Of a DNA stretch of 64,000 bases, positions 36,041 through 45,467 are shown piece by piece. The position numbers were made by a program, and so were the translations under genes. Position 1 is the stretch's first letter. Every line of letters begins with the position of its first letter. This DNA is from Nocardioides sp. L-11A (GTDB lineage Bacteria > Actinomycetota > Actinomycetes > Propionibacteriales > Nocardioidaceae). Under the pieces are notes generated by a model. It was not told the origin of the DNA. It saw nothing but the letters and a program-made list of their open reading frames with translations, and searched no databases. The stretch is taken from the NCBI GenBank assembly GCA_029961745.1, contig CP124680.1, forward strand, positions 1,302,001-1,366,000, in the 5' to 3' direction.

Positions 36041-39000
36041 GTGGGACAGGTACGCCCGCTTCAGGGCGGGAGCATGCGTCGTTGGGTTGTGGGAGGCCTG
36101 GCGATGCTCATGACGATGTTGAGCGCGCTGATGGTGGTGCCACCGTCGTCGGCGGCGCCGGAGTCGCTGCAGATCGACAAGTCGGTGGACAAGACCACCC
36201 CCGCACCGGGGGAGAACTTCACCTATCAGATCCAGGTGCGGTGCTCGGAGGACGACTGCCTCGACACCCAGATCGTCGACGAGCTGCCGGACGAGTTGGT
36301 CGGGTTCCCGATCGTGAGCGTCCAGTTCAGCCCGAACGCGACCACCGTGCCGCGCACCGTGACCTGGCAGCCGGGCGGAGGATCGACCGCGCCGGAGACC
36401 GTCGTGGCGGGCACCAGCATGACCGTCGACCTGTTGCAGCCGACCGACGGCCCCGTGGGCGTGGGTCTGCAGGCGGGTACGACCTACACGATCTCGATCT
36501 CGCTCAAGGTGCCCGACGACTACCCGCCGGGCCGTAGCGGCGACATCGTCAACCCTGCGCGGGTGTCGGCCTCGAACGCCAACACCAAGACCAGCAGCGC
36601 GACCATCAACGTCGAGGCGCCGATCACCACCGGCGTCGCCGTCGACAAGACCTGGGCGCCGGCGAGCCAGTCGTTCGACCCGGGTGCGGAGTCGACGATC
36701 GGCCTCACGGCCCGCAACTCCAGCAACGTCGCGGTCGACCGGCTCGTCATCCAGGAGCCGAAGAACGCCGCGGACGGCGCTGCCGGGCTCGACCCGAGCA
36801 ACCCGTTCACCATCACCGACTTCGCCGGCTTCGGCGACGTCACCCTGCCCACCGGCTGTACGACCGCCCGCGTCGACGCCTACGTCCGCTCCGGTGGCAC
36901 CTGGAGCTGGGTCCAGGGCGCCGACGCGCCCGCCGGCGATCCGCTGGCCCTGCCGGCCGGCGTGACGAACGCTCAGGTCGGCGGCATCCGGGTCACCTGC
37001 GACGGCACCATCGCCCCCGGTCAGCGGATCGCGCTCGATCTCGACCTGACCCAGCGCGCCACCGACCGTGATGACGGCAGCGACCTGTCGAGTGCCGAGC
37101 ACCGGGTCGACAACGTGACCACCGGCTCCGCCACGCTCGACGGCCAGCCGACCGTGCGCGACGACGGCCAGGCGTCGTACGTCGTCAAGCCGGCCATCCC
37201 GACCGTGGAGGCCAACAAGAACATCTCGCCGGACAGCATCACCGCGGGCCAGGACGCCCCGGCGACGATCACCGGCACCAACGGCGGCGTGCCCGTCACC
37301 AGCCTGACGGTCGCGGACCTCGCCTTCTTCACCGACGAGGTGACCTTCGGCGGCTTCTCCGGTCCGCTGACCTGGCCGGCCGCGGCCACCGGGGCGACGG
37401 TCACCTACCACCTCCTCGCCGGCGGCACCGAGCAGCAGCCGGTGAGCTCCGGTCAGGTGCCGACCGCACCGTCCGGCAAGATCTCCGGCTTCGAGATCAC
37501 CTGGACCGGCCCGATCGCGGCCGATGAGACCGGCGGCGCCGGATTCACCATCGCGACCACCGAGGACGCCACCGGCGGCCTGGCCGAGAAGACGCTGACC
37601 AACAAGGTCGACGCCGCGGTCGAGGCCTCGAACGGCCTCACCGACACCGACAGCGACACCGACACGCTGCGGGTCGTCGACCCGGCGATCACCGCCACCC
37701 TCGACAAGACCGTGCGGCCCGGCTCGGCCGTGGCCCCCGGGCAGTCGGTCATCTCGTCGCTCAACGCCAACGTGATCGCCCACGGCGACGGCGCGGTCGT
37801 CCACGACATCGTGGTCGAGGACGTCGTCGGCACCGGCACCGCCGAGTTCTGGGACGCGTTCGACCTGGTCTCCATCGCGCCGACGCAGGTGCCGGCCGAG
37901 ACCACGCTGACCGTCGAGGTGCAGGACACCGACGGCACCTGGCACGAGCTGCTCGTGCACGGGCCGCTGTCCGAGGCGAGCGTCCTGCGGCGCGACGCCG
38001 CGGCGACGGCGGCCGCTCTCGCTCTGGTCGGCCTGGACCGCGACGGCGTCCAGGGCATCCGGTTCTCGTTCCACCACGACACCGGCTTCCCGAGCAACGT
38101 GACGCTCACCCCGAACCTGGAGTTCGAGGCCCGCGGCGCCCTGCGCGGCGGCGGTGCCGTCACGCCGGGACCGGACACGCCGACGCCGTACCTCAACTCG
38201 GCGACCGTCACCGCCGACGGCGAGTCGGCCGGGGGCAACGACCTGCACGACGCCGACGGCGACGTCGGCACGGGCACGGTCGTCACCGATGACGGCGGCC
38301 CGGGGCCGGGTGTCGACATCGACAAGACCTGGACCGACTCCGCGGTCGACGCCCAGTCGGGTGACCGGTCCACGACCCATCTCGACTGGAACGTGAGCAA
38401 GGGCCTCTCGCCCGTACGGATCAGCGACGGTGCGGCCGATCCGGCCTCCACGCCTGTCGCGCAGACGGTCTACGACGCCTTCGACCTGGTCCGGATCGAG
38501 CGGGTCGGCGTGTCGAACACCCCGTACTCGACCGGCTGGTACCTCCGCTACGACACGGTCACCGAGGTCGCGCTCTACGACGGCAGCAGCTGGGTCGTCG
38601 TGCCGGCGCCGGGCGGGAGCTGGCGCGAAGCCGACGGCAGCTTCAAGGGCTACGAGCTGACCGGTCCCCAGCGGGCCTCCACGCGAGGCGTCCGGATCGT
38701 GGTCGAGGAGACCGCGGACGACACGGACCGGCGTCAGTCGGCCCAGCTGTCCGGCGACGCCTTCGACCCGTATGCGCCCGACCCCGGCTCCGGCGTCGGG
38801 GCCGGCAGCACCGACCGCCGGTTCTCACTGCTCTGGCAGGTGCGCGACAAGGCCCGCTCGGACGGCACGTTCGTGGTCGCGGACCGCGACTACAACACCA
38901 CGGACGAGGGCGTCGTCGAGAACGACACCGAGCTGCGTGGCACGCCCGTCGGCGGCGGCACGCCCGTCACCGACACGGCGGCCGACACCATCCAGATCCT

Positions 39001-42000
39001 CGACCCGGAGCCCGTGGTCGAGGTGACCAAGGCGGTCACCCCGACGACCCAGGTGCACGTGCCCCCGGTGGGGACCCCTGCCGGGAGCTACCCGACGGCC
39101 ACCTGGGTGCTCAGGGGGAACAACGGGTCGACCGCGCGCGCGTCGTACGTCCGGCTGACGGACCCGGCGACCTGCACCGACACCACGGTGGCGGACTGTC
39201 AGAGCAGCGCCGACGCCACGGGTGCCAACGCGGATCCGTTCGACCTCGACGCCGACCACCTCGGCAGCGCCTCGCGGCCCAACCCGATGGAGCGCTTCGA
39301 CATCACCGGCATCACGATCGCCGCGTCGAAGCCGGGGCAGATCGACCCGGCGGCCACCGTCGTGTGGCTGCTGCGCTACGACCAGGCCACGCAGACCTAC
39401 TCCTCGGAGCGGTCGACGATGGCCGCGGTCAACGCGGGCGTCAGCGACCCGGGGACCATCGTCGGCGTCAGCGTGACCTTCCAGCACACCGACCCGGCGA
39501 CGTCCGGCGGCACGATCACCCAGGACAACGAGCTGACGGTGAGCCTGGCCACCCGGTTGCGGCCCACGCTGCGCAGCACCGGGGCCGACCAGGTGCTGCG
39601 GGCGGGGGACACCTTCGACGTCGTGAACCGTGTGTTCGCCCAGTCCTACGACCCCGTCGCGGGGGCCGGCGTCACGACCGGTGACGTCGCCGACGCCACG
39701 CTGGTGCTGACCGGTGGCCTGGTCAACATCACCCCGACCAAGACGATCACGCCGAGCCTGATCAACGAGCCCAAGCCCGACGTACCGGTCACGGTGACGC
39801 TCGGCGCGAACCAGGGCTCCGACCCGCGCAGCACGCTCTCGCCGCAGCGCGTGGTGATCGAGGACCAGGCCGACTCGCCCGACTTCTGGAACACCTTCCG
39901 GTTCGACGGCCTGCAGAGCGTCAGCCTGCCGGCCGGTGCGGACCGGGTTCAGGTGGACCTCTACGACGGCACCCAGTGGGTGGAGGGATCGCCGGCGCCG
40001 GCCGGCGCCGTGGTCCTGCCCGCGGTGCCGGACGGCCAGGTCCAGGGGGTCCGGTTCACCTTCACCCGCGCCGACGGACAGCTGTTCTCGGCGACCGTCC
40101 CGGCCCCGAACTGGTCGGCGAACGCCATCATCGGCGTCCGGCTGCGGGACACCTACCGCGACACGGGCAACCCGGTCACCTTCGACGGCGAGATCGAGAA
40201 CACGCAGACCTCGTGGACGACGCGCCCGGACGGCAACAACACGCCGCGCACCGACGCGACGGCGACGATCGAGCTGTCGCCCGGCACCCGGGAGATCGCG
40301 GTCCGCAAGCTGACCAACGACGGCACCCGGTTGGCGGCGGTCGGTGAGCTGGTGCCCTTCGACCTGACGATCGAGAATGCCGGCACCGGCTACCTCACCC
40401 TCACCGACCTGCGTGACGTCCTGCCGCCGGAGCTGCTCTACACCGGGGTCGAGCCGACGTACACGGCCGACCCGACGGGGACGCTGTCCGACCAGGTGAC
40501 GGTGACCCCGGAGTCCGGTGGATCCGTCCTCCGGTTCACCTGGCCCGTCGACGGCGCCCGGATGCTCCCGGGCGAGGTCTTCCGGATCCGGCTGCAGCTC
40601 GAGCTGCAGCCCGGTCTCGGCAGTGGGGAGAAGGCCACTAACACGATGACGGTGCGCACCGAGGAGACCCTGACCTCGTGCCGCAACGTGGTGTCCAACG
40701 GCGGCCTCACCGACGACTGGGCGAATGACAAGCAGACCTGCGGCACGTCCGACTTCGTCGGCACGGTCGACGGGCCCAACCTCTACACGGTCAAGGGCGT
40801 CCGTGGCTCGCTCGGCGGGGCGTTCGACCCGGCCAACCCGGCCACGACCTGCAGCCCCACCCTGGCCGCGACCGGTGGCTCCTACTACCGCTCGCCCTGT
40901 GTGGCCAACAGTGAGGTCGACGGCACCGACGACTGGGTCCTGCACAGCGTCAACGCCGGCACGGTCACCATCGACGAGATGACGGTCTTCGACCAGCTCC
41001 CGGTGCGTGGCGACCTCCAGCTGGTCTCGGGCAACGCCCGCGGCTCGGCGTACCGTCCGCAGCTGGTGGACGGCTCGCTGCAGGTCAACGCCCCGGCGGG
41101 GACGACCCAGCGGGTCGAGGTCACGACCAGCCCCGGAGTCTGCACCGGGACCTGGACCGGGCTGCCGACCCAGCCGGTCTGCGAGCAGAACGGCGAGTCG
41201 TGGTCCGTCGCCGACGGTGACACCGACTGGTCGAAGGTGAGTGGCATCCGCGTCCACCTCGACTTCCGTACGACGCCCCAGGGCTCGCTGCGGGCCGGCG
41301 AGGCCGTGGACGTCACCTTCTCCACCACGAACGTGATGGCCACCGACACCGACGCCAGCGGGGTTCCCCGCACGGTGCCGGGCGACGACCTGCTCGCCTG
41401 GAACCAGCACGGCATCAAGTTCAAGTACACCGACCGGAACATGTTCCGGCAGATCGCCCCGAGCCGGGTCGGCGTGCACCTGCACACCGGCGCCGCCGAG
41501 ATCCGCAAGGAGATCACCGGGCCCGCCGCGGCGTACGCGCCGGACCTGATCCGGGTCGCCGTGGCGTGCGAGGCCGGTGGCGTGCCGCTCGACCTCGGCG
41601 CGGACGCGGTGGTCGAGCTGCGCCGCGCCGGCGACTGGCTCACCCAGATCGCGGGGGTGCCGATCAGTGCGAACGGCAGCTCGTGCACCTTCACCGAGGA
41701 GGGCTCGGTCGGGGAGTGGGGCGAGACCTCGCGGTCCGGCACGCCGGTGACGGTGGACGTCGAGGACCCGGACACGGTCGAGAGCGCGACGATCACCAAC
41801 GACTACCGGTTCACCGGTCTGTCGGTGACCAAGCGGGTGCAGACCACGGCGACCGGTACCACCTTCGGGCCGTTCACCTTCACGCTGCGCTGTGAGTCGA
41901 TCACCGGCCGCGACGTCACCTTCGACGGCGCCGGCACGACCGAGCTGGAGTTCACCCTCGAGGACGGCGAGACCTTCACCGCGCCGGCCGACCGGATCCC

Positions 42001-42994
42001 GGTGGGGGCCTCCTGCGAGGTGACCGAGACCGACCGGTTCTTCGCCGACCAGATCGTCGTCACCGGCGACAACGTCGTCGACCACGGCGACGGCTCGGCG
42101 ACGGTCACCCCTGGCACCGACCCGGCGGAGGTCGAGATCACCAACGCCTACGACGCGGGCACCGTGACGCTGGAGAAGAAGGTCGACGGCGACGGAGCGG
42201 CTCGCTACGGCACCGGCACCTTCTCCTTCCAGATGACCTGCACGTACCGCGGCCAGACGCCGTACCAGGACACGATCCGGCTCGCCGCCGGCGCGTCCCG
42301 CACGGTCGGACCGTTCGCGATCGGCACGTCCTGCGCGGTGAAGGAGACCGGCACCGGAGGCGCGACGTCGAGCGTGCTCGCGCCGGGCGACGGCGTCGTC
42401 GAGGTGCCGGCGCCGGACCAGCAGGCCGAGACCAGCCGGGTGTCGCTGACCGCGACCAACACCTTCCGGCTGACGTCGCTCGACGTGACCAAGGAGGTCG
42501 TCGGCGACGAGTCGGCCAAGGGTGCGAAGGGCCCGTTCCGCGTGGCACTGGCCTGCACCTGGCTGGTCGACGGCCAACGGGTGGCCTTCGACGTGCCCGG
42601 CGGCGCGGAGCGCGTGCTCGCCAAGGGCAACGGCTACCGGGCGTCCTACCAGGAGCTGCCGTCGAGTGCGGCCTGCACGCTGACGGAGACCAAGGACGGC
42701 GGTGCGGCGTCGACGTCGATGACGGCAACGGTCGCGGGCCAGGTCACGAAGTCGCGCAAGACGTCGATCGCGGTCGACCTCACGCCGACCGGTGGGCCGG
42801 GTCAGGCCTCGGTGCGCGTCGTCAACAAGTTCGACGCCGTCGCCGCGGGGGGTGACGAGCGCGGTGGCGCCGGACTGCCGAACGCCGGTGCGCCGTACCG
42901 ACCCTGGCAGCTGGTCCTCGGTGGCCTGCTGGTGCTGGCCGGACTGCTGGGCGTGCTCCGCAGTCGGCGTCGCCCGGGACGTCATCTAGGCTGA
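36041..42994 (+). CDS. Giant secreted surface protein with DUF11- and DUF5979-like repeats and LPNAG sorting signal
   Basis: 2317 residues. GTG 36041 has a strong SD (AGGGAGG); signal peptide RRWVVGGLAMLMTMLSALMVV ends near SSAAP. About eight DUF11-like beta modules follow, each opening with a similar strand (LQIDKSVDKTTPAPGENFTY, TGVAVDKTWAPASQ, PTVEANKNISP, PAITATLDKTVRPG, GVDIDKTWTD, PVVEVTKAVTP, VNITPTKTITP, REIAVRKLTNDG). Four DUF5979/SpaA-like modules come next (AAEIRKEITGP, LSVTKRVQTTATG, TVTLEKKVDGDG, SLDVTKEVVGDE), each with a Cys pair. The end is a wall-sorting signal: LPNAG (2279-2283), helix WQLVLGGLLVLAGLLGVL, RSRRRPG. Expected to be sortase-anchored at the cell wall; no sortase gene is in view. 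Probable adhesin or stalk. Confidence 0.85.
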   Translation: MGQVRPLQGGSMRRWVVGGLAMLMTMLSALMVVPPSSAAPESLQIDKSVDKTTPAPGENFTYQIQVRCSEDDCLDTQIVDELPDELVGFPIVSVQFSPNATTVPRTVTWQPGGGSTAPETVVAGTSMTVDLLQPTDGPVGVGLQAGTTYTISISLKVPDDYPPGRSGDIVNPARVSASNANTKTSSATINVEAPITTGVAVDKTWAPASQSFDPGAESTIGLTARNSSNVAVDRLVIQEPKNAADGAAGLDPSNPFTITDFAGFGDVTLPTGCTTARVDAYVRSGGTWSWVQGADAPAGDPLALPAGVTNAQVGGIRVTCDGTIAPGQRIALDLDLTQRATDRDDGSDLSSAEHRVDNVTTGSATLDGQPTVRDDGQASYVVKPAIPTVEANKNISPDSITAGQDAPATITGTNGGVPVTSLTVADLAFFTDEVTFGGFSGPLTWPAAATGATVTYHLLAGGTEQQPVSSGQVPTAPSGKISGFEITWTGPIAADETGGAGFTIATTEDATGGLAEKTLTNKVDAAVEASNGLTDTDSDTDTLRVVDPAITATLDKTVRPGSAVAPGQSVISSLNANVIAHGDGAVVHDIVVEDVVGTGTAEFWDAFDLVSIAPTQVPAETTLTVEVQDTDGTWHELLVHGPLSEASVLRRDAAATAAALALVGLDRDGVQGIRFSFHHDTGFPSNVTLTPNLEFEARGALRGGGAVTPGPDTPTPYLNSATVTADGESAGGNDLHDADGDVGTGTVVTDDGGPGPGVDIDKTWTDSAVDAQSGDRSTTHLDWNVSKGLSPVRISDGAADPASTPVAQTVYDAFDLVRIERVGVSNTPYSTGWYLRYDTVTEVALYDGSSWVVVPAPGGSWREADGSFKGYELTGPQRASTRGVRIVVEETADDTDRRQSAQLSGDAFDPYAPDPGSGVGAGSTDRRFSLLWQVRDKARSDGTFVVADRDYNTTDEGVVENDTELRGTPVGGGTPVTDTAADTIQILDPEPVVEVTKAVTPTTQVHVPPVGTPAGSYPTATWVLRGNNGSTARASYVRLTDPATCTDTTVADCQSSADATGANADPFDLDADHLGSASRPNPMERFDITGITIAASKPGQIDPAATVVWLLRYDQATQTYSSERSTMAAVNAGVSDPGTIVGVSVTFQHTDPATSGGTITQDNELTVSLATRLRPTLRSTGADQVLRAGDTFDVVNRVFAQSYDPVAGAGVTTGDVADATLVLTGGLVNITPTKTITPSLINEPKPDVPVTVTLGANQGSDPRSTLSPQRVVIEDQADSPDFWNTFRFDGLQSVSLPAGADRVQVDLYDGTQWVEGSPAPAGAVVLPAVPDGQVQGVRFTFTRADGQLFSATVPAPNWSANAIIGVRLRDTYRDTGNPVTFDGEIENTQTSWTTRPDGNNTPRTDATATIELSPGTREIAVRKLTNDGTRLAAVGELVPFDLTIENAGTGYLTLTDLRDVLPPELLYTGVEPTYTADPTGTLSDQVTVTPESGGSVLRFTWPVDGARMLPGEVFRIRLQLELQPGLGSGEKATNTMTVRTEETLTSCRNVVSNGGLTDDWANDKQTCGTSDFVGTVDGPNLYTVKGVRGSLGGAFDPANPATTCSPTLAATGGSYYRSPCVANSEVDGTDDWVLHSVNAGTVTIDEMTVFDQLPVRGDLQLVSGNARGSAYRPQLVDGSLQVNAPAGTTQRVEVTTSPGVCTGTWTGLPTQPVCEQNGESWSVADGDTDWSKVSGIRVHLDFRTTPQGSLRAGEAVDVTFSTTNVMATDTDASGVPRTVPGDDLLAWNQHGIKFKYTDRNMFRQIAPSRVGVHLHTGAAEIRKEITGPAAAYAPDLIRVAVACEAGGVPLDLGADAVVELRRAGDWLTQIAGVPISANGSSCTFTEEGSVGEWGETSRSGTPVTVDVEDPDTVESATITNDYRFTGLSVTKRVQTTATGTTFGPFTFTLRCESITGRDVTFDGAGTTELEFTLEDGETFTAPADRIPVGASCEVTETDRFFADQIVVTGDNVVDHGDGSATVTPGTDPAEVEITNAYDAGTVTLEKKVDGDGAARYGTGTFSFQMTCTYRGQTPYQDTIRLAAGASRTVGPFAIGTSCAVKETGTGGATSSVLAPGDGVVEVPAPDQQAETSRVSLTATNTFRLTSLDVTKEVVGDESAKGAKGPFRVALACTWLVDGQRVAFDVPGGAERVLAKGNGYRASYQELPSSAACTLTETKDGGAASTSMTATVAGQVTKSRKTSIAVDLTPTGGPGQASVRVVNKFDAVAAGGDERGGAGLPNAGAPYRPWQLVLGGLLVLAGLLGVLRSRRRPGRHLG
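42987..42992 (+). promoter_or_regulatory. -10 hexamer for leaderless isochorismate synthase gene
   Basis: TAGGCT ends 7 nt before ATG 43000 and lies over the end of the surface-protein gene, so the synthase probably has its own leaderless transcript although only 5 nt separate the two genes. Confidence 0.5.
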
Positions 42995-42999
42995 GAGGT

Positions 43000-44160
43000 A
43001 TGGCGCGGGATCCGATCACCCCCGCGGCGCTCGCTGCTCGCCCGATGCTCTTCGCGTCGGGCGAGCAGGCGTACGTCGCCCGTGCGGTGCGACGCACCCG
43101 GACGACGCCCGACGGGGCCGACCCGGCCTGGGCCGACGAGGTCGTCGCCGGCCTCGGCCCCGACGAGCGGGCGTTGTGCGCCCTGTCCTTCGCCGCCGGG
43201 GCTCCCGGCCTCGCCCATGTGGTGGTCGGCTCCGAGCACGCCCTGCAGCGACCCGATCGGGACGAGTCGGTGGAGCGGACCTACGACGTCACCGAGTTCC
43301 CCACGGCCGACGAGTACGCCGTGATGGTGGCCACCGCGCTGGAGCGGATCGCCGGCGGCGACCTCCACAAGGTGGTGCTGGGCCGCTGCCTCGACGTCCT
43401 CAGCGACCCGCCGCTGGTGCCCGCGGAGATCATCGACCGGCTGCTGACCACGCGGCCGGGCCGCTACGTCTTCAGTGTCCCGCTGGTGCCGGGCGTCGAG
43501 GGGCCGCCGGGTGCCGACGGCACCGCGCCCGAGGACGGCCCGATCCTGGTCGGGGCCAGCCCGGAGCTGCTCGTGCGCCGCGCGGGCGCCGAGATCTCGT
43601 GCACCCCCCTCGCCGGCTCCGTGCCCCGCTCGGAGGACCCCGACGAGGACCTGCGCCGGGCCGGCGAGCTGCAGCAGTCGGCCAAGGACCTCGCCGAGCA
43701 CGCCTTCGTGGTCGAGGCGATCGTGCACGCGCTCAAGGACGTCTGCGTCGAGATCGAGTACCCCGCGACCCCGGAGCTGCTCTCGACGGACACGGTGTGG
43801 CACCTCGCCACCCCGATCCACGCCCGGCTGGCCGATCCGGTCGACGGGCCGAGCGCGCTGCGCCTGGCCCAGCTGCTCCACCCGACCCCGGCCGTGGGCG
43901 GCGTACCCACCGCGGCCGCCAATGCCGTCATCGCCGACCTCGAGGGCGACCTCCGCGACTGGTTCGCCGGGTGCGTGGGCTGGGTCGACCGGCACGGCGA
44001 CGGCGAGTTCGCGATCACCATCCGCGCAGCCGTGATGGACGGGCCCCGGCTGCGGCTGTTCGCCGGCGCCGGGATCGTCGCCGGATCCGATCCTGCCGCC
44101 GAGGTGCGCGAGACCGGCGCCAAGCTCGCCACCATGGCCCGGGTCACCGGCCTGCCCTGA
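43000..44160 (+). CDS. Isochorismate synthase
   Basis: 386 residues, chorismate-binding family. HKVVLGRCLDVLSDPPLVPA, ILVGASPELLVRRAGAEISCTPLAGSVPR (catalytic region), STDTVWHLATPIHARL, LHPTPAVGGVPTAAA and LRLFAGAGIVAGSDPAAEV match isochorismate synthases rather than anthranilate or aminodeoxychorismate synthases. It makes isochorismate for menaquinone or a catecholate siderophore. Neither men nor siderophore genes are next to it. In this taxon menaquinone is the more likely route (MenF role). Confidence 0.88.
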   Translation: MARDPITPAALAARPMLFASGEQAYVARAVRRTRTTPDGADPAWADEVVAGLGPDERALCALSFAAGAPGLAHVVVGSEHALQRPDRDESVERTYDVTEFPTADEYAVMVATALERIAGGDLHKVVLGRCLDVLSDPPLVPAEIIDRLLTTRPGRYVFSVPLVPGVEGPPGADGTAPEDGPILVGASPELLVRRAGAEISCTPLAGSVPRSEDPDEDLRRAGELQQSAKDLAEHAFVVEAIVHALKDVCVEIEYPATPELLSTDTVWHLATPIHARLADPVDGPSALRLAQLLHPTPAVGGVPTAAANAVIADLEGDLRDWFAGCVGWVDRHGDGEFAITIRAAVMDGPRLRLFAGAGIVAGSDPAAEVRETGAKLATMARVTGLP

Positions 44161-44180
44161 CGCCGGGTCGGCCCTGCTGA

Positions 44181-44211
44181 TTGGACCCTCGCGCCGCGCG
44201 CGTGCGAGGAT
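44181..44211 (+). promoter_or_regulatory. Candidate promoter for the riboswitch-terC transcript
   Basis: TTGGAC (44181-44186) and GAGGAT (44206-44211) are separated by 19 nt, slightly long. The start of transcription would fall at ~44218, just before the riboswitch core, which fits. Weak evidence by itself. Confidence 0.35.
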
Positions 44212-44220
44212 TCCGCGCAC

Positions 44221-44345
44221 CAGGGGGGAGTACTCCTTCGCTGCGGGCTCGTCATCACGAGCGGTCGATGTCGCCCGCTCCGGTCCCGTAGGCTGCACCA
44301 CGGCGCCCCAGGCGTCGGCAGCGGAAGAGACCTCGGGCGATCTGT
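44221..44345 (+). ncRNA. yybP-ykoY manganese riboswitch upstream of terC
   Basis: The leader carries the conserved pieces of this class in order: GGGGAGTACTCC at 44225 (the GGGGAGUA core), CTCGTCATCACGAG at 44249-44262 (internal stem-loop), a GC-rich variable region, and GAAGAGACCTCGGGCGA at the 3' side (~44324-44340), equivalent to the AAGACCUU strand that closes P1. An SD (GAAGGGA) and ATG 44376 follow. Established knowledge: this motif binds Mn2+ and commonly precedes MntP or TerC-family genes. Expected effect: expression rises with excess manganese. Confidence 0.85.
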
Positions 44346-44375
44346 CGACGCATCCGCCCCTGAAGGGACACCTCT

Positions 44376-45425
44376 ATGGACGTGACCACCCTGGAATGGA
44401 CGATCACCATCGCGGTGACCGTCGGAGTCCTCCTCTTCGATGTCTTCGTGATCGCTCGCGATCCGCACGAGCCGTCGATGAAGGAGTGCGCCATCGCGCT
44501 CTCCGTCTACGTCGGCGCCGCTGTGGCGTTCGGTGTGTTCATCCTCGTCCACCACGGGCACGACTACGGCATCCAGTTCTACACCGGCTGGCTGACGGAG
44601 TACTCGCTGTCGATCGACAACCTCTTCGTCTTCATCATCTTGATGTCCGCGCTCAAAGTGCCCCGGAAGTACCAGCAGGAGGCGCTGCTCGTCGGCATCG
44701 TCCTGGCCCTGGTGTTCCGCGGCATCTTCATCGCGCTCGGCTACGCGCTCATCGAGAACTTCAGCTGGATCTTCTACGCCTTCGGCGCCTTCCTGGTCTA
44801 CACCGCGTTCAAGCTGGTGAAGTCCTACGGCGCCCACGAGGACGAGCACCCCGAGGACAACGCGATCGTCGCCTTCACCCGGCGCCGGATGCGGGTCGGC
44901 GACAGCTGGCACGGCCTCAAGCTCTGGTACCACGAGAACGGCGTCCGCTTCGTCTCGCCGATGCTCATCGTGATCATCGCCCTCGGCGTCACCGACATCC
45001 TCTTCGCGCTCGACTCGATCCCGGCGATCTTCGGTATCACCCAGGAGCCCTACCTCGTCTTCACCGCGAACGTGTTCGCGCTGATGGGCCTGCGCCAGCT
45101 GTACTTCCTGCTCGGCGGCCTCCTCCAGAAGCTCGTCTACCTCTCGCTCGGCCTGGCGTTCATCCTCGCGTTCATCGGCGTCAAGCTGGTCCTGCACGCC
45201 CTGCACGAGAACGAGCTGCCGTTCATCAACGGCGGCGAGCACGTCAAGGTCTGGGACATCCCGTCGCTGTTCAGCCTCGGCGTGATCATCGTGACCCTCA
45301 TCGTCACCGCGGTCGCGAGCCTGTGGAAGTCCTCGCGCGGTGGCGACGACCACGTCGCGGACCACGCCACCGCCCCGCGTGAGCCGGCCGACGTCGACGA
45401 CACCGCGGGCCCCGACTGGCGCTGA
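44376..45425 (+). CDS. TerC-family membrane protein, probable manganese exporter
   Basis: 349 residues, multipass (seven or more helices). WTITIAVTVGVLLFDVFVIA opens the protein; the TerC signatures TEYSLSIDNLFVFIILMSAL and FALDSIPAIFGITQEPYLVF carry the intramembrane acidic residues (Asp in SIDN and ALDS). The C-terminus is soluble and acidic. Placement behind a manganese riboswitch argues for Mn2+ export, as with E. coli Alx, rather than tellurite resistance. Substrate not proven by sequence. Confidence 0.9.
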   Translation: MDVTTLEWTITIAVTVGVLLFDVFVIARDPHEPSMKECAIALSVYVGAAVAFGVFILVHHGHDYGIQFYTGWLTEYSLSIDNLFVFIILMSALKVPRKYQQEALLVGIVLALVFRGIFIALGYALIENFSWIFYAFGAFLVYTAFKLVKSYGAHEDEHPEDNAIVAFTRRRMRVGDSWHGLKLWYHENGVRFVSPMLIVIIALGVTDILFALDSIPAIFGITQEPYLVFTANVFALMGLRQLYFLLGGLLQKLVYLSLGLAFILAFIGVKLVLHALHENELPFINGGEHVKVWDIPSLFSLGVIIVTLIVTAVASLWKSSRGGDDHVADHATAPREPADVDDTAGPDWR

Positions 45426-45454
45426 CCTGCCGGGGCCGGCGGCCCGCCCGACAC

Positions 45455-45460
45455 TAGGGT
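45455..45460 (+). promoter_or_regulatory. -10 hexamer for leaderless FHA-ABC gene
   Basis: TAGGGT ends 7 nt before GTG 45468. This decides the start: the upstream in-frame GTG at 45459 lies inside the hexamer and cannot be translated from this transcript. Confidence 0.55.
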
Positions 45461-45467
45461 GTCGGTC

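Noticed and set aside
35940..36074. A metabolite riboswitch in front of the giant surface protein (repeated GGGACA and a CCCGC/GCGGG hairpin around the GTG)
   Set aside because: I could not match the order of conserved elements of c-di-GMP, SAM or other known classes; the hairpin lies after the start codon.
38825..42985. 1386-codon open frame on the minus strand under the giant surface-protein gene
   Set aside because: GC-rich third positions of the plus-strand gene keep the opposite frame open; its translation is Arg/Gly/Val/Asp-rich with no domain, and the plus frame has signal peptide, modules and sorting signal.
44289..44294. TAGGCT as a promoter -10 for terC
   Set aside because: It lies inside the yybP-ykoY riboswitch; a promoter upstream at 44181-44211 is more consistent with an intact riboswitch transcript.
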